Notes: a model not told the origin generated them from the letters alone. DNA of 19,946 bases from CAVPGH01 sp046726955 (GCA_046726955.1 JBKPBQ010000319.1:1-19946), one strand, 5' to 3'. Positions 6,628 to 15,207 are shown, counted from the first letter of the stretch. Translations and numbers: made by a program.

Positions 6628-8079
6628 ATGGCGGAGACGTACGGGAACCTGATCGACGGCGAGTGGCGGCCGGCCCGCAGCGGGAAGGCGTTCGACGACC
6701 AGAACCCCGCGGACACCCGCGACGTGGTGGGGCGCGTGGCGTCCTCCGACGCGCAGGACGTGAACGATGCGGTGGAAGCGGCGGCCCGCGCCTTCCCCGG
6801 ATGGTCGAAGACGCCGGCGCCGGTGCGCGGCCGGTTCCTCCTGCAGGCGGCGCGGGCGCTGGAGGCGCAGCTCGCGGAGGTCGCGGACCTGCTGAGCCGC
6901 GAGGAAGGCAAGACGATCGGCGAGGCGAAGGGCGAGGTCACGCGGGCTGTGCGGATCCTCGAGTACTTCGGCGGTGAAGGTTCGCGGCTGACCGGCCAGG
7001 TCATCCCCTCCGAGCGCGAGCGCATCTTCATGTATACGGTGCGGCAGCCCGTGGGCGTGGTCGCGCTCATCGCCCCCTGGAACTTCCCGATCGCCATTCC
7101 CGCCTGGAAGATGGCGCCCGCCCTCGTCTGCGGGAACACCGTGGTGTTCAAGCCCGCGTCCCAGGCCCCGCTCACGTCGGCGCGGCTCGTGCGGATCCTC
7201 CAGGATAGCGGGCTGCCCAAGGGCGTCCTGAACTACGTCACCGGCTCCGGCGGCGCCGCGGGCGCCCCGCTCGTCGCCCATCCCAAGGTCCGCGCCATCT
7301 CCTTCACCGGGAGCGACGCGACGGGCCGGGGCATCGCCCAGGTCGCGGCCGCGCGCCTCGCCCGCGTCCAGCTCGAGATGGGCGGGAAGAACCCCACGAT
7401 CGTGCTGCGCGACGCCGACCTCGACAACGCGGTGGAGTGCGTGCTGAACGCGGCGTTCTTCTCGACGGGCCAGCGGTGCACGGCGACCTCGCGGGCCATC
7501 GTCGAGAAGCCCGTGGTCGGCGCGTTCCTGGAGCGCCTGGTGGAGCGCACGAAGGCGCTCAAGATCGGCGACCCGCGCGACCCCTCCGTGCACCTCGGCC
7601 CCGCGATCGACGCGGGCCAGCTGGAGACGACCCTCAAGTACATCGACGTCGGCCGGTCGGAGGGCGGGCGCGTCGTCTACGGCGGGGAGCGATTGACGGA
7701 GGGTAGCCTCGCCCACGGGCACTTCGTGCGGCCGGCGATCGTCACCGGCGTCGTGCCGTCCTCCCGCCTCGCCCAGGAGGAGGTCTTCGGCCCGCTCCTC
7801 GCGGTGCTCGAGGTCGAGGACTTCGACGAGGCCGTGCGCGTGGCCAACGAGGTGCGCTTCGGCCTCTCCGCCTCGATCTGCACGAAGGACCTTTCGCACG
7901 CGCTCGAGTACGTCGAGCGCGCGGAGGCCGGCGTGATCATGGTCAACCTGCCCTCCGCGGGCATCGAGTACCAGATCCCCTTCGGGGGGCTCAAGGACTC
8001 GAGCTTCGGGCCGCGCGAGCAGGGCCCGGCCGCCCTGCAGTTCTACACGGAGACGAAGACGGTCTACGCGAAGTACTGA
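6628..8079 (+). CDS. NAD(P)-dependent aldehyde dehydrogenase (lactaldehyde or alpha-ketoglutarate-semialdehyde type)
   Basis: A 483-residue member of the ALDH superfamily. Visible features are APWNFP (149-154, Asn152 stabilises the intermediate), VFKPAS (173-178, Lys175 binds cofactor), FTGSDATG (226-233), LEMGGKNP (249-256, general base Glu250), and the nucleophile Cys284 in GQRCTATSR. The GQRCTATSR block and the opening YGNLIDGEW resemble the alpha-ketoglutarate semialdehyde dehydrogenase (YcbD-like) subgroup as I remember it. In a rhamnulokinase operon, oxidation of L-lactaldehyde to lactate after aldolase cleavage is an equally reasonable role. The ATG at 6628 lies 14 bases after the rhamnulokinase stop, behind a G-rich ribosome binding site (GGGGGGGAAG). 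Last gene of the three-gene operon. Family secure, substrate open. Confidence 0.9.
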   Translation: MAETYGNLIDGEWRPARSGKAFDDQNPADTRDVVGRVASSDAQDVNDAVEAAARAFPGWSKTPAPVRGRFLLQAARALEAQLAEVADLLSREEGKTIGEAKGEVTRAVRILEYFGGEGSRLTGQVIPSERERIFMYTVRQPVGVVALIAPWNFPIAIPAWKMAPALVCGNTVVFKPASQAPLTSARLVRILQDSGLPKGVLNYVTGSGGAAGAPLVAHPKVRAISFTGSDATGRGIAQVAAARLARVQLEMGGKNPTIVLRDADLDNAVECVLNAAFFSTGQRCTATSRAIVEKPVVGAFLERLVERTKALKIGDPRDPSVHLGPAIDAGQLETTLKYIDVGRSEGGRVVYGGERLTEGSLAHGHFVRPAIVTGVVPSSRLAQEEVFGPLLAVLEVEDFDEAVRVANEVRFGLSASICTKDLSHALEYVERAEAGVIMVNLPSAGIEYQIPFGGLKDSSFGPREQGPAALQFYTETKTVYAKY

Positions 8080-8138
8080 AACGAGCTGAACTCGGCCGCG
8101 CCGCCATGCGTTCATCGACGCAAGAGCGGAGGAATCCC

Positions 8139-10571
8139 ATGTCCCACCTGCCGAGCGACGTCCGCTTCGCCCTGCGCGGACTGTGGAAGCACAAGGGCGC
8201 GAGCGCGCTCGTCGTCCTGACGCTCGCGGTGGGGCTGGCCGCGAACGCGGTCATCTTCAACGTATTGGACGTGCTCGTGCTCCGCCCGTTCGACCTTCCC
8301 CCGATCGACCGGCTCGTTCGGGTCTGGGAGACCGCTCCCACTTTCGACGGCATCGACCGCTCGAACGTCGCCCCCGGCAACTTCCTCGACTGGCAGGCCC
8401 AGGGCCGCGAGGCCGTACGCACTTGGGTCGGCCTCGAGTGGTGGGACGCCAACCTCCGGGGCAACCCCCTTGCCGAGCGCGTCCAGGGCTACCGCGTGGG
8501 GCCTTCCTTCTTCGAGACGCTCGGCGTCCGTCCCGCGGCCGGCCGGGGATTCCTCGACGAGGAGGGGCAGACCGGCCGCGACCGGGTGGTGGTCGTCGGC
8601 CACGACCTGTGGCAGCGCCGATTCGGCGGCGATCCCGGTCTCGTGGGCCGCCCCGTCGTCGTCGACGGCGAGCCGTACACGGTCGTGGGGATCGCCCCTC
8701 CCGACTTCCATTTCCCCGACGGGAGCGAGCTCTGGGCTCCGCTCGTGCTGCCCGCGCCCGACGTCGCGCGGCGCGACCAGCACTACCTGTCGGCCTTCGG
8801 CCTCCTCGCCGACGGTCGCACGCCCAAGGACGCGCAGGCCCTTCTCGACGTGGTGGCTCGGCGCCTCGAGCACGACCATCCCCAGACCAACGCCTCGCGC
8901 GGCCTCGAGGTCGCGACGTTCAACCGCGGCTTCGGCGATCCCGTCGTCCCCTCGCTCCTCGTCATCTGGCAGGCCGCGGCCATCCTCGTGCTGCTCATCG
9001 CCTGCGTGAACGTCGCCAACCTCGTGCTCGCCCGGGGGGCGGAGCGCCGGCGCGAGCTCGCGCTGCGCCTCGCCCTGGGGGCGGGGCGGGGGCGGATCGT
9101 GGCCCAGCTCACGACCGAAGGCCTAGTGTCCGCGCTGGCCGCGGTCGCGCTCTCGATGCCCCTGGTGGCCCTCGCCACGCGCGCCATGCGCGACAACATG
9201 CCCGCGGAGACGGCGCGTTTCGTGCCAGGCTGGGCCTCTCTCGGGCCTGACGTGCGGACCTTCCTCTTCAGCGTCGCGCTCGCCGTCCTGGCCACCGCCG
9301 TCTTCAGCGCCGTGCCCGCGCTCCGCGCTTCCCGCCCCGACCTCAACGAGGCGCTGCGCGACGGCGGTCGCTCCTTCACGGCCGGCGCCGGACGCCAGCG
9401 CGGCCGCAACGCGCTCGTCGTGGTGCAGGTCGCGGGCGCGCTCGCCCTCGTCGTCACCGCCGGTCTCGCCGTGCGCAGCGCCCGCTCGCTCCTGAACGGC
9501 CCGCAGGGCTTCGACCCCGACGGGCTCCTCACGTTCTCGGTCGTGCTCTCGGACGGCCGCTACGCGGACGTGGAGAAGCAGCGCACGTTCGCGCGGGACG
9601 CGGAGACGCGGCTCGCCGCGCTGCCCGGCGTCTCCCAGGTCGGCGTGGCTAACGCGCTGCCGGCCAGCAACAACTGGATGACTCGCCCGATCGAGATCGA
9701 GGGCGAGCCGCTGCGGGAGGGAGTCGAGCCCCCTCGCGTGGACGTGATGCTAGTGTCCCTGGGGTACTTCGACGTGCTGCGGTTGCCGCTCCAGGGCGGC
9801 CGAGGCTTCGACGGCGGCGACGACGAGTCGCGGCGGCCCGTCGCGATCGTGAGCCGGGCGATGGCCGATCGCTACTGGCCGGGACGCGATCCCCTGGGCC
9901 TGCGATTCCGCGTGGTCGGCGACGACGAGCCGTGGCTCACCGTGGTCGGCGTCAGCAGCGACGTCATCCATCACTGGCTGTTGAAGCGCAACGCCCCCAC
10001 GTTCTACCGGCCGCTGCGCCAGGCTCCGCGGCAGGCTCTTTCCTTCGCGCTGCGGACGACCGGCGATCCGGAAGCGCTCGCCGCCGCCGCGCGCGGGGTG
10101 ATGGCCTCCCTCGATCCCGACCAGCCGGCCGATGACGTCCGCACCATGCGCAGCCTGATCCGCCGCTCCACGATCGGCCTGCAGTTCGTAGCCGCGATCA
10201 TGGCCGCGTTCGGCGTGCTCGCCCTCGTGCTCGCGCTGTCCGGCGTCTACGGCGTCATGTCCTACCGCGTGAGCCTGCGCACGCTGGAGATCGGCGTGCG
10301 GGTGGCGCTCGGGGCGAGCCGGGCGGAGGTGCTGAAGCTCACGCTGGGCCAGGCGACGCGACTGGCCGCGCTCGGCCTCGCCATCGGCGCCGGTCTCGCA
10401 GTGGGGGTGGCCCGCGCTCTCTCCGCCGCCCTCCACGGGGCCGTCACCTTCGATGCCGGCGTGCTGGCGACGCTCACCGCCGCCCTCGGCGCCGCCGCGC
10501 TCTTCGCCGCCTTCGTACCCGCGCGGCGGGCCGTCGGCATCGATCCCGCGCGCGCTCTCCGCGCCGACTGA
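8139..10571 (+). CDS. MacB/FtsX-type ABC permease, solitary ('ADOP'-like)
   Basis: An 810-residue inner-membrane protein with a duplicated permease architecture. It has an N-terminal transmembrane helix (about residues 20-45), a large periplasmic MacB_PCD domain, a first FtsX three-helix unit (about 275-400, with VNVANLVLARGAERRRELALRLALGAG), and a central helix near 430. A second periplasmic domain and a second FtsX unit end the protein (after about 680, with GVYGVMSYRVSLRTLEIGVRVALGAS). The repeated ERRRELALRLALGAG / RTLEIGVRVALGAS blocks mark the duplication. Such stand-alone permeases are abundant in Acidobacteriota. No ATPase gene lies beside it, and no N-terminal PadR-like domain is present. 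The ATG at 8139 is chosen because GGAGGA lies five bases upstream; an in-frame ATG at 8106 would add 11 unconvincing residues. The transported substrate is unknown. Confidence 0.87.
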   Translation: MSHLPSDVRFALRGLWKHKGASALVVLTLAVGLAANAVIFNVLDVLVLRPFDLPPIDRLVRVWETAPTFDGIDRSNVAPGNFLDWQAQGREAVRTWVGLEWWDANLRGNPLAERVQGYRVGPSFFETLGVRPAAGRGFLDEEGQTGRDRVVVVGHDLWQRRFGGDPGLVGRPVVVDGEPYTVVGIAPPDFHFPDGSELWAPLVLPAPDVARRDQHYLSAFGLLADGRTPKDAQALLDVVARRLEHDHPQTNASRGLEVATFNRGFGDPVVPSLLVIWQAAAILVLLIACVNVANLVLARGAERRRELALRLALGAGRGRIVAQLTTEGLVSALAAVALSMPLVALATRAMRDNMPAETARFVPGWASLGPDVRTFLFSVALAVLATAVFSAVPALRASRPDLNEALRDGGRSFTAGAGRQRGRNALVVVQVAGALALVVTAGLAVRSARSLLNGPQGFDPDGLLTFSVVLSDGRYADVEKQRTFARDAETRLAALPGVSQVGVANALPASNNWMTRPIEIEGEPLREGVEPPRVDVMLVSLGYFDVLRLPLQGGRGFDGGDDESRRPVAIVSRAMADRYWPGRDPLGLRFRVVGDDEPWLTVVGVSSDVIHHWLLKRNAPTFYRPLRQAPRQALSFALRTTGDPEALAAAARGVMASLDPDQPADDVRTMRSLIRRSTIGLQFVAAIMAAFGVLALVLALSGVYGVMSYRVSLRTLEIGVRVALGASRAEVLKLTLGQATRLAALGLAIGAGLAVGVARALSAALHGAVTFDAGVLATLTAALGAAALFAAFVPARRAVGIDPARALRAD

Positions 10572-10599
10572 GCAGGGTATCCTCTCGGCCGGAGGACCG

Positions 10600-11542
10600 A
10601 TGAGGAGCGCTCGAGCGGCGGCGGCTTTCGTGTGCCTCGTGTCGTCGACCGCAGCCGGCGCCCAGACGCCGTCCCCGCCGGCCGGCGCGTACAAGAGCAG
10701 TCCCGTCGATACGGCGCACGGCGGCCGCGAGTTCCTGCTGCTCTGGCCGGACGGGGGCCCCGGGCGCCGTCGGCACGGAGCCCGAGGACAAGCCGAAGAT
10801 CACGATCTACCGGGCGCCCGCCTCGACGCGCAACGGCGCGGCCGCCGTCGTCTGCCCGGGCGGAAGCTACGCGCGGCTCGCGAGCGACCACGAGGGCCGC
10901 CAGGTGGCGGAGTGGCTGAACGGCTTCGGTGTGTCGGCGTTCGTCCTGCAGTACCGCGTGGGCCCGCGCTACCGTCATCCCGCTCCGCTCCTGGACGTGC
11001 AGCGGGCGCTGCGGCTCGTGCGGTCGCGGGCGGGCGAGATGGGGATCGACCGGCAGAGAATCGGTGTCGTCGGGTGCTCCGCGGGCGGCCACCTCGCGTC
11101 GATGGCGGGGACGTACTTCGACGACGGGAGGAAGGACGCGGCCGATCCGATCGAGCGCGAAGGGTGCCGTCCCGCCTTCCTGGTGCTCGGCTATCCCGTG
11201 ATCACCATGACCGGCAGCTACGCCCACGAGAATTCCCGCCGCAACCTGCTCGGCGACGCGCCCGACCCCGCGGTCCTGGACGAGCTCTCGACCGAGAGGC
11301 ACGTCACCGCGGAGACGCCGCCGACCTTCCTCTTTCACACCGCCGAGGACCCTGGCGTGTCCGTCGAGAACAGCCTGGCCTTCTTCTCGGCGCTTCGCAC
11401 GCGGGGCGTGCCGGCGGAGCTCCACGTCTTCCAGAAGGGAAAGCACGGGGTGGGGCTCGCCGCGACGGACGAAGCACTCGCGGTGTGGCCGTCGCTGTGC
11501 CGGACCTGGCTCGCGGGCCTCGGGCTGCTGGCTCGTAACTGA
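10600..11542 (+). pseudogene. Secreted alpha/beta-hydrolase (carbohydrate-esterase-like), frameshifted
   Basis: One gene split between two frames. The first part starts at ATG 10600 (GGAGGA six bases upstream) with a signal peptide (MRSARAAAAFVCLVSS...AGA) and reads to LLLWPDG. Homology-like reading then resumes in the next frame as APGAVGTEPEDKPKITIY and continues to the TGA at 11540-11542. Removing one G from the five-G run at 10753-10757 restores a 313-residue reading frame. The restored protein has PGGSY (oxyanion region, about 86-90), nucleophile elbow GCSAGG with Ser160, a probable acid in TAEDPG and a catalytic His in GKHGVGL. These fit the BD-FAE/acetyl-esterase-like group that deacylates sugars or polysaccharides. 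The rest of the frame is intact with no other stops, so a recent mutation, phase-variable tract or sequencing/assembly error are all possible. Confidence 0.82.
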
Positions 11543-11555
11543 GTCGCGTCGGCAG

Positions 11556-11569
11556 AGGCGCGCGCGCCT
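11556..11569. terminator. 14-bp GC palindrome between convergent genes
   Basis: AGGCGCGCGCGCCT is a perfect palindrome in the 55-base gap between the convergent esterase (stop 11542) and pcaD (stop 11598). Its position suits a bidirectional transcription end, but there is no T-run on either side and the alternating GC sequence could arise by chance. Confidence 0.25.
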
Positions 11570-11597
11570 TGGAGCACACGACTTCCGGTTCGGACCC

Positions 11598-12389
11598 CTA
11601 GGCGCGGCGGTCGCGCGTCAGGAAGGCGACGACCGCCGACGTGAAGGCGTCGGGCGCCTCGAGGTTCGAGAGGTGGGCCGCCGGAAGCTCGACGTACTCG
11701 GAGCCGGTGATCGATTCCGCGAGTATCCGGCCGTCCGCGGGAGTGGTCGCGGGGTCGCGGCTTCCCGAGACCACGAGCGTGGGGACGGGAATGGTGCGCA
11801 GGTCCTCCCGCTCGTCCGCGTCGCGGATCGCCGCCGCGCAGGCGACGTAGCCCTCGGGAGGCGTCGCCTCCAGGAGCGCCCGCGCGCGCGCCGCGACCTC
11901 CGGGGCTCGCGCGCGGAAGTCGGCGGAGAGCCATCGCTCCACGACGCTCGTCGAGATTCCGCCCATTCCCCGCGCGCGCACGGTCTCGATCCGCTCGTTC
12001 CAGCTCTGGGCGGTGCCGATCTTCGCCGCGGTGTTGCAGAGCACCAGCCGCTCCACCCGCGCGTGCGCGTGCGCACCCAGCCACATCCCGATGACCCCGC
12101 CCATCGAGAGCCCGCAGAAGCGGGCACGCGAGACGTCGAGGCCGTCGAGGAGGACGAGCACGTCCTTCGCGAGCTGCTCGATCGAGCAGGGTCCGGGAGC
12201 GACGGTGGACCGCCCGTGGCCGCGCGTGTCGTAGCGGAGGACACGGAAGTGTCTGGTCAGCGCCGGCACCTGGGGCTCCCACATGGAGACGTCCGTCCCC
12301 AGCGAGTGCGAGAGCACGAGCACGGGCGCGTCTTCGGGTCCGTCCCATCGGTAGAACGTGCGGAAGCCGGCAGCATCGAGGAAGGGCAT
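11598..12389 (-). CDS. pcaD: 3-oxoadipate enol-lactonase (PcaD-like alpha/beta-hydrolase)
   Basis: Hydrolyses 3-oxoadipate enol-lactone to 3-oxoadipate in the protocatechuate branch of the beta-ketoadipate pathway; cytoplasmic. The 263-residue protein matches the family length of about 260. It shows LSHSLGTDVSMWEPQ (about 26-40, oxyanion region), RYDTRGHGRS (52-61), the nucleophile elbow GLSMGG with Ser95, and the acid Asp212 in SGSRDPATTP. The catalytic His is His239 in LPAAHLSNLEAP. The conserved DVSMWEPQ, TRGHGRS and AAHLSN blocks are typical of PcaD. The ATG at 12387-12389 follows the pcaB stop by a single base (TGAGATG), so translation is probably coupled. Last gene of pcaHG-pcaB-pcaD. 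The family alone would allow other hydrolases; the operon makes PcaD very likely. Confidence 0.92.
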   Translation of the reverse strand: MPFLDAAGFRTFYRWDGPEDAPVLVLSHSLGTDVSMWEPQVPALTRHFRVLRYDTRGHGRSTVAPGPCSIEQLAKDVLVLLDGLDVSRARFCGLSMGGVIGMWLGAHAHARVERLVLCNTAAKIGTAQSWNERIETVRARGMGGISTSVVERWLSADFRARAPEVAARARALLEATPPEGYVACAAAIRDADEREDLRTIPVPTLVVSGSRDPATTPADGRILAESITGSEYVELPAAHLSNLEAPDAFTSAVVAFLTRDRRA

Positions 12390-12390
12390 C

Positions 12391-13752
12391 TCAGCTCCCG
12401 TCGGGCCTCGCGAAGACGTCGGAGTGCGACCGGAGGACGCGGTCGATGAGCGCTTCCGCGACACCCAGGTAGCGCCGCGGGTCGAAGAGCTGCGCGAGCG
12501 CGTCGCCCGGAAGCAACCGACTCGCTTCCGAGTCGGCGGCGAGGACCTCGCGGAGGTGGCGCCCTTCCGCGCGGGCGCGCGCGCACGCGCCCTCCACGAG
12601 CCTCTGCGCGGCGGCCCGCCCGATCCGTGCGGCGAGCGCCATTTGCACCGCCTCGGCGAACACGAGCCCCCGCGTCACCTCGAGGTTCGCTTCCATCCTT
12701 GCCGCGTCCACGCGCAGGCCCGCCACCGCTTCCGTCACCTGGTGGAGCGCGCCCCCGAAGAGCGACACGAGCTCGGGCAGCACCTCCCACTCCGCGTGCC
12801 AGCCCCCGAGGCCCCGCTCGTCCTCCTGGACCATCGCGGCGAGCATCGAGGCCACGAGGCCGGGGATTCGCGTGGCCGCGGCGAGGGCGATCGCGCACGC
12901 CACCGGGTTGCGCTTGTGGGGAAGGGTGGAGGAGCCGCCGCGTCCCTCCGCCTCGGGCTCGGCGAGCTCGGCCACCTCGGTCTGCGCGTGCAGCGACACG
13001 TCGCGCGCGATCTTCCCGAGCGTGCCCGCGGCGAGGCCCAGAGTCGTCGCGACCTCGGCGAGGCGGTCGCGGTGGGCGTGCCAGGGGAGGTCGGGCAGCG
13101 AGAGGTTCAGCTCCTCCGCGAGCTCCGCCGCCACGTCCGCCCCGTTGTGGCCGAGGGCGGCGAGTGTTCCCACCGCGCCCCCGAGCTGGAGGACGAGCGT
13201 CTTGCTCCGCAGCTCGCGCAGGCGGGCGCGGTGGCGCTCGACGGCATCGAGCCATCCCGCCGCCTTCAGGCCGAACGTCGTGGGCGCGGCCTGCTGCATC
13301 CAGGTGCGGCCGGCGACCGGCGTGCCGCGGTGAAGGTTGGCGAGGCGGGCGAGCGCGCTGGCCAGGCGGTCGAGCTCGCCTTGAATCGCCTGCAGCGCGG
13401 GGCGGAGCTGTAGCACGAGGGCAGTGTCGAGCGCGTCCTGGCTCGTGGCCCCCCAGTGCACGAAGCGCGCGGCTGCCGCGTCGTGCTTCTCCACGACGGA
13501 CGTGAGCATCCGGACGAGGGGAATGACGGGGTTTCCCGCGAGCGCTGCGGCGCGGGCGATCGCCTCGACGTCGAAGCGGTCCGCCTTGCAGCCCGCGGTG
13601 ATCGCCGGCACCGCGGCGGCGGGGATGACGCCGGCGCGGGCCTCGGCGCGCGCGAGGGCCGCCTCGAAGTCGAGGAGGGCCTGGAGCCGGGCGCGGTCGT
13701 CGAGGAGCGGCTCGAGAGCATCCCAGCGGAAGAGCGGGCCAAGCAGGCTCAT
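12391..13752 (-). CDS. pcaB: 3-carboxy-cis,cis-muconate cycloisomerase
   Basis: Converts 3-carboxy-cis,cis-muconate (the ring-cleavage product of protocatechuate) to 4-carboxymuconolactone. A 453-residue member of the fumarase/aspartase superfamily at the usual PcaB length. Conserved regions are VHWGATSQDALDT (98-110), GRTWMQQAAPTTFGLK (148-163) and the flexible signature loop GGSSTLPHKRNP (272-283) carrying the catalytic serine. The C-terminal ADSEASRLL region matches the ending of PcaB proteins rather than adenylosuccinate lyase, the main alternative by fold. The ATG at 13750-13752 is preceded by GGAG about eight bases upstream. It lies 16 bases after the fused dioxygenase gene and one base before pcaD, so one transcript is expected. 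Confidence 0.93.
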   Translation of the reverse strand: MSLLGPLFRWDALEPLLDDRARLQALLDFEAALARAEARAGVIPAAAVPAITAGCKADRFDVEAIARAAALAGNPVIPLVRMLTSVVEKHDAAAARFVHWGATSQDALDTALVLQLRPALQAIQGELDRLASALARLANLHRGTPVAGRTWMQQAAPTTFGLKAAGWLDAVERHRARLRELRSKTLVLQLGGAVGTLAALGHNGADVAAELAEELNLSLPDLPWHAHRDRLAEVATTLGLAAGTLGKIARDVSLHAQTEVAELAEPEAEGRGGSSTLPHKRNPVACAIALAAATRIPGLVASMLAAMVQEDERGLGGWHAEWEVLPELVSLFGGALHQVTEAVAGLRVDAARMEANLEVTRGLVFAEAVQMALAARIGRAAAQRLVEGACARARAEGRHLREVLAADSEASRLLPGDALAQLFDPRRYLGVAEALIDRVLRSHSDVFARPDGS

Positions 13753-13768
13753 GGACTGATCTCCTGGG

Positions 13769-15043
13769 TCAGCACTCGAAGAACACCGTCTCCCCGGGGC
13801 CTTGCAGGACGACGTTCCACTCGAGCGTGGCGTTGCCCCGCGTCTCCGCCACGAGCGTCGCTCGCCTGTGGGGCCCGACGAGCCCGAGGACGAAGTCGCC
13901 CGCGTTCTCGGGCCGGGCGGGGAAGTACATGCGGGTGACGAGCCGCTTCATCAGTCCGCGGGCGAAGACGGAGACGGCGAGGTGCGGCGCCTGCAGCGCG
14001 CCCGCAGGGCCGGGCACCGGTCCCGGCCGCACGGTGGTGAATCGGAAGCGGCCGTCCTCGTCCGTGGCGACGCGGCCGAAGCCGTCGAAGGCGGGCTCGA
14101 AGGGCTCGTCGCGCGCGTCCTCGGGACGGCGATAGCGTCCGCGGGCGTTCGCCTGCCAGAGCTCGAGGAGCGCGTCCGGGACGCCTTGACCGTCGCCGTC
14201 GAGGACGCGTCCTTCGACGATCACGCGCTCGCTGGCGACGCCCGACGCGGCGAGGTCGTCCCGCTTCAGCCATCCCATGCCGACCGAGAAGAAGGGTCCG
14301 ACGGTCTGGGAGGTGGTGGCCTCGAGGGTGCTCGCCGCCTCGAGAGGCGTCGCGTCCCGGCCGGCGAGGACGATGTCGAACCGGTAGCCGAGCGCGTAGC
14401 CGGGCTTCGTCGCCTCCCAGTCGAAGGTGGAGACGAGCCGTTGGCGCGCTCGCTCGTCCGCCGTGCAGTTGAAGATCGGGTCGTGGGGCAGGAGCGGATC
14501 GTCGGGGAAGTACATCTGCGTGACGAGGCGAGTGGCGAACGCGCGACCGAACACCGAGAAGTGGATGTGGGCGGGCCGCCACGCGTTCGCGTGGTTTCCC
14601 CACGGGTAGGCGCCGGGACGGATGGTGACGATCCGGTAGCGCCCGTCGTCGTCGGTGAGGAGATGGCCGCTGCCGGTGAAGTGGGGATCGAGCGGCGCCT
14701 CGTGCTGGTCGGCGGGGTGGAGGTAACGCCCGGCGGCGTTCGCCTGCCAGACCTCGACGAGGCTCCGCCGCAAGGGCCGGCCATCCTCGTCGATCACGCG
14801 TCCGCCCACGACGATCCTCTCGCCGAGCGGATCGCCCGCGTGCTGCCGCGTGAGGTCGCACGTCGCACCTTCAGCGTCGTCGGCACCGAACGTCGGGCCC
14901 GTGATCTCCGAGAGGGTCGGGGGAAGCGCGACGAGCGTCTCGCGCGGCGCGCGCTTCACGGACGACCTGTAGGGCGCGTGCAGGTACTCCGGCTGCGTCC
15001 CCGGACGGTGCCGACGGTAGCCGGAGAGCGGACGGTCGCTCAC
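13769..15043 (-). CDS. pcaHG: Protocatechuate 3,4-dioxygenase, beta and alpha subunits fused (PcaH-PcaG)
   Basis: Cleaves the ring of protocatechuate between its hydroxyls with Fe(III) to give 3-carboxy-cis,cis-muconate. A single 424-residue frame holds both subunits. Residues 1 to about 232 are PcaH (RRHRPGTQPEYLHAPYRSSV, LSEITGPTFG, VEVWQANAAGRY). Residues from about 238 are PcaG (LEATTSQTVGPFFSVGMGWL, LLELWQANARGRY). All four iron ligands expected in the beta half are present, Tyr107, Tyr146, His159 and His161, with the spacings (39, 13, 2) of the Pseudomonas putida enzyme. The alpha half lacks them, as in normal alpha chains (PHLAVSVF replaces AHIHFSVF). These proteins are normally two genes. 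Here only a short linker (about AGRDATPLEAAS) joins the halves, with no stop or internal Met. The start is GTG at 15043, with GGGGAG about five bases upstream. Confidence 0.93.
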   Translation of the reverse strand: MSDRPLSGYRRHRPGTQPEYLHAPYRSSVKRAPRETLVALPPTLSEITGPTFGADDAEGATCDLTRQHAGDPLGERIVVGGRVIDEDGRPLRRSLVEVWQANAAGRYLHPADQHEAPLDPHFTGSGHLLTDDDGRYRIVTIRPGAYPWGNHANAWRPAHIHFSVFGRAFATRLVTQMYFPDDPLLPHDPIFNCTADERARQRLVSTFDWEATKPGYALGYRFDIVLAGRDATPLEAASTLEATTSQTVGPFFSVGMGWLKRDDLAASGVASERVIVEGRVLDGDGQGVPDALLELWQANARGRYRRPEDARDEPFEPAFDGFGRVATDEDGRFRFTTVRPGPVPGPAGALQAPHLAVSVFARGLMKRLVTRMYFPARPENAGDFVLGLVGPHRRATLVAETRGNATLEWNVVLQGPGETVFFEC

Positions 15044-15195
15044 AGGACTCCCCGCGGGCGTCCTCGGAACGCCACGAGCGTCGTGCGGCCGAGCCTCCCG
15101 AGCGCCACGCTGATGAAGATAGCGCAGGCGGGTCGCTCCCCGCTCCTGTCCGGCCCCGGCCGCGAAACACCTGGAACGCGGCGAGTGCCGTCACC

Positions 15196-15201
15196 TATGA
15201 T
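15196..15201 (+). promoter_or_regulatory. -10-like TATGAT immediately before the MetE-like gene
   Basis: TATGAT lies six bases before the ATG at 15208, with no Shine-Dalgarno in between and no clear -35. The spacing would put transcription start at or next to the start codon, giving a leaderless mRNA. The 164-base gap 15044-15207 must also hold the promoter for the divergent pca operon. TATCTT at 15121-15116 on the minus strand is the only -10-like hexamer I noticed there, without a convincing -35. Confidence 0.35.
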
Positions 15202-15207
15202 CGAGCC

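Noticed and set aside
8106..8138. ATG at 8106 as the start of the permease
   Set aside because: The ATG at 8139 has a strong GGAGGA site five bases upstream and starts the conserved N-terminal region; the extension looks like leader sequence.
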